A stretch of DNA of 64,000 nucleotides from VXPQ01 sp965248175 (GTDB lineage: Bacteria > Bacteroidota > Rhodothermia > Rhodothermales > VXPQ01), in assembly GCA_965248175.1 (NCBI GenBank), contig OZ252093.1, positions 2,542,001 to 2,606,000 of the forward strand. The letters run 5' to 3'. The translations under genes were made by a program, and so were the position numbers. Position 1 is the first letter of the stretch, and each line of letters opens with the position of its first letter. The notes beneath the pieces are model-generated. The model did no database searches. It had not been told where the DNA came from and saw nothing but the letters and a program-made list of their open reading frames with translations. Positions 63,736-64,000 of the stretch are shown here, piece by piece.

Positions 63736-64000
63736 TTATACCCCGACTTCCTCTGTCTTTGCATCCGGCGTACCGGGCGTTGCCGGAACCCGGTTTCCAT
63801 TCCCACCCAGCGCTGCCTGCAACTCGGCGAGTTCGGTCTTCGAACCAACGACCACGTCACGGAAACGCCGCTGACCGGTTCCTGCCGGAATCGGGTGTCC
63901 AACGATCACATTTTCCTTGAGTCCGTAAAGGGGATCCACCTGGGCCCTGATAGCCGCGTTGGTGAGCACCTTTGTAGTCTCCTGGAAGGAGGCTGCTGAC
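63736..64000 (-). CDS. rpoC: RNA polymerase beta' subunit, C-terminal end (5' part outside window)
   Basis: About 87 residues are visible. SAASFQETTKVLTNAAI, then DPLYGLKENVIVGHPIPAGTG, is the highly conserved trigger-adjacent C-terminal segment of bacterial beta'. The frame is open to the window edge. The tail after this (KTELAELQAALGG and a Pro/Thr/Glu end) is short, as in Bacteroidota. Confidence 0.96.
   Translation of the reverse strand, partial: SAASFQETTKVLTNAAIRAQVDPLYGLKENVIVGHPIPAGTGQRRFRDVVVGSKTELAELQAALGGNGNRVPATPGTPDAKTEEVGV

Noticed and set aside
1..64000. CRISPR arrays, tRNA or rRNA genes
   Set aside because: Looked for; no regularly spaced repeats and no convincing cloverleaf or rRNA sequence were seen.

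Overview
The window looks like a chromosomal segment from a Bacteroidota/Rhodothermota-type bacterium, with the class Rhodothermia as my best guess. It carries a TonB-dependent receptor with a DUF4249 lipoprotein partner, a PorV/PorQ-type outer-membrane protein, a SPOR-domain lipoprotein, a 58-residue histone H1-like protein, and genes with few clear Shine-Dalgarno motifs. Most genes are GC-rich. Two stretches are visibly AT-richer: the ATPase/RloB pair at 47.2-49.4 kb and a small orphan gene at 54.2-54.8 kb. The taxonomic call is inference; no rRNA or tRNA gene was seen.

Layout. 0-4.6 kb: an IS3-family end that cuts off a DUF4249 gene, then a TonB-dependent receptor and a TonB protein. 4.9-12.0 kb: an ebo metabolite cluster (eboA, eboB, eboD, eboE, eboF) in which a reverse-strand Fic gene sits where eboC would be expected. 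12.0-14.1 kb: a GT2 glycosyltransferase and a PorV-like protein. 14.2-18.8 kb: the phosphate module pstSCAB-phoU. 19.1-24.8 kb: methylmalonyl-CoA epimerase with an odd C-terminal extension, uvrC, a nucleoside-gate protein pair, an M14 carboxypeptidase and the histone H1-like gene. 25.0-29.2 kb: dnaE and a C26 amidase. 29.2-32.4 kb: a lytic transglycosylase-like gene split cleanly by an IS5-like element with an 8-bp target duplication. 32.5-38.4 kb: ppk1, dnaG, polyphosphate glucokinase and dapD. 38.4-47.2 kb: a vestigial IS3 end, a SPOR lipoprotein, polyprenyl synthase, a frameshifted secreted protein, a ThuA/PQQ-dehydrogenase fusion with a cytochrome c, and protoporphyrinogen oxidase. 47.3-49.4 kb: an AAA ATPase plus RloB-domain pair, a likely defence module.

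49.4-62.5 kb is a fatty-acid beta-oxidation set, all on the minus strand (fadD, fadN-like, fadA, then fadE). About 5 kb of nested insertion sequences separates fadA from fadE. This block holds three IS3 copies in different states of decay, an IS1595-family remnant, an IS256-family remnant and a truncated AT-rich orphan gene. The window ends with a DUF4097 beta-strand-repeat protein and the 3' end of rpoC.

Themes. Phosphate and polyphosphate handling recurs (Pst/PhoU, Ppk1, polyphosphate glucokinase). IS activity has broken at least three resident genes (the DUF4249 gene, the transglycosylase and the AT-rich orphan) and has separated fadE from the rest of its operon. The best candidates for less-described biology are the eboC-less ebo cluster with embedded fic, the ATPase/RloB pair, and the IS5-like element that seems to carry a Cys-rich passenger ORF.
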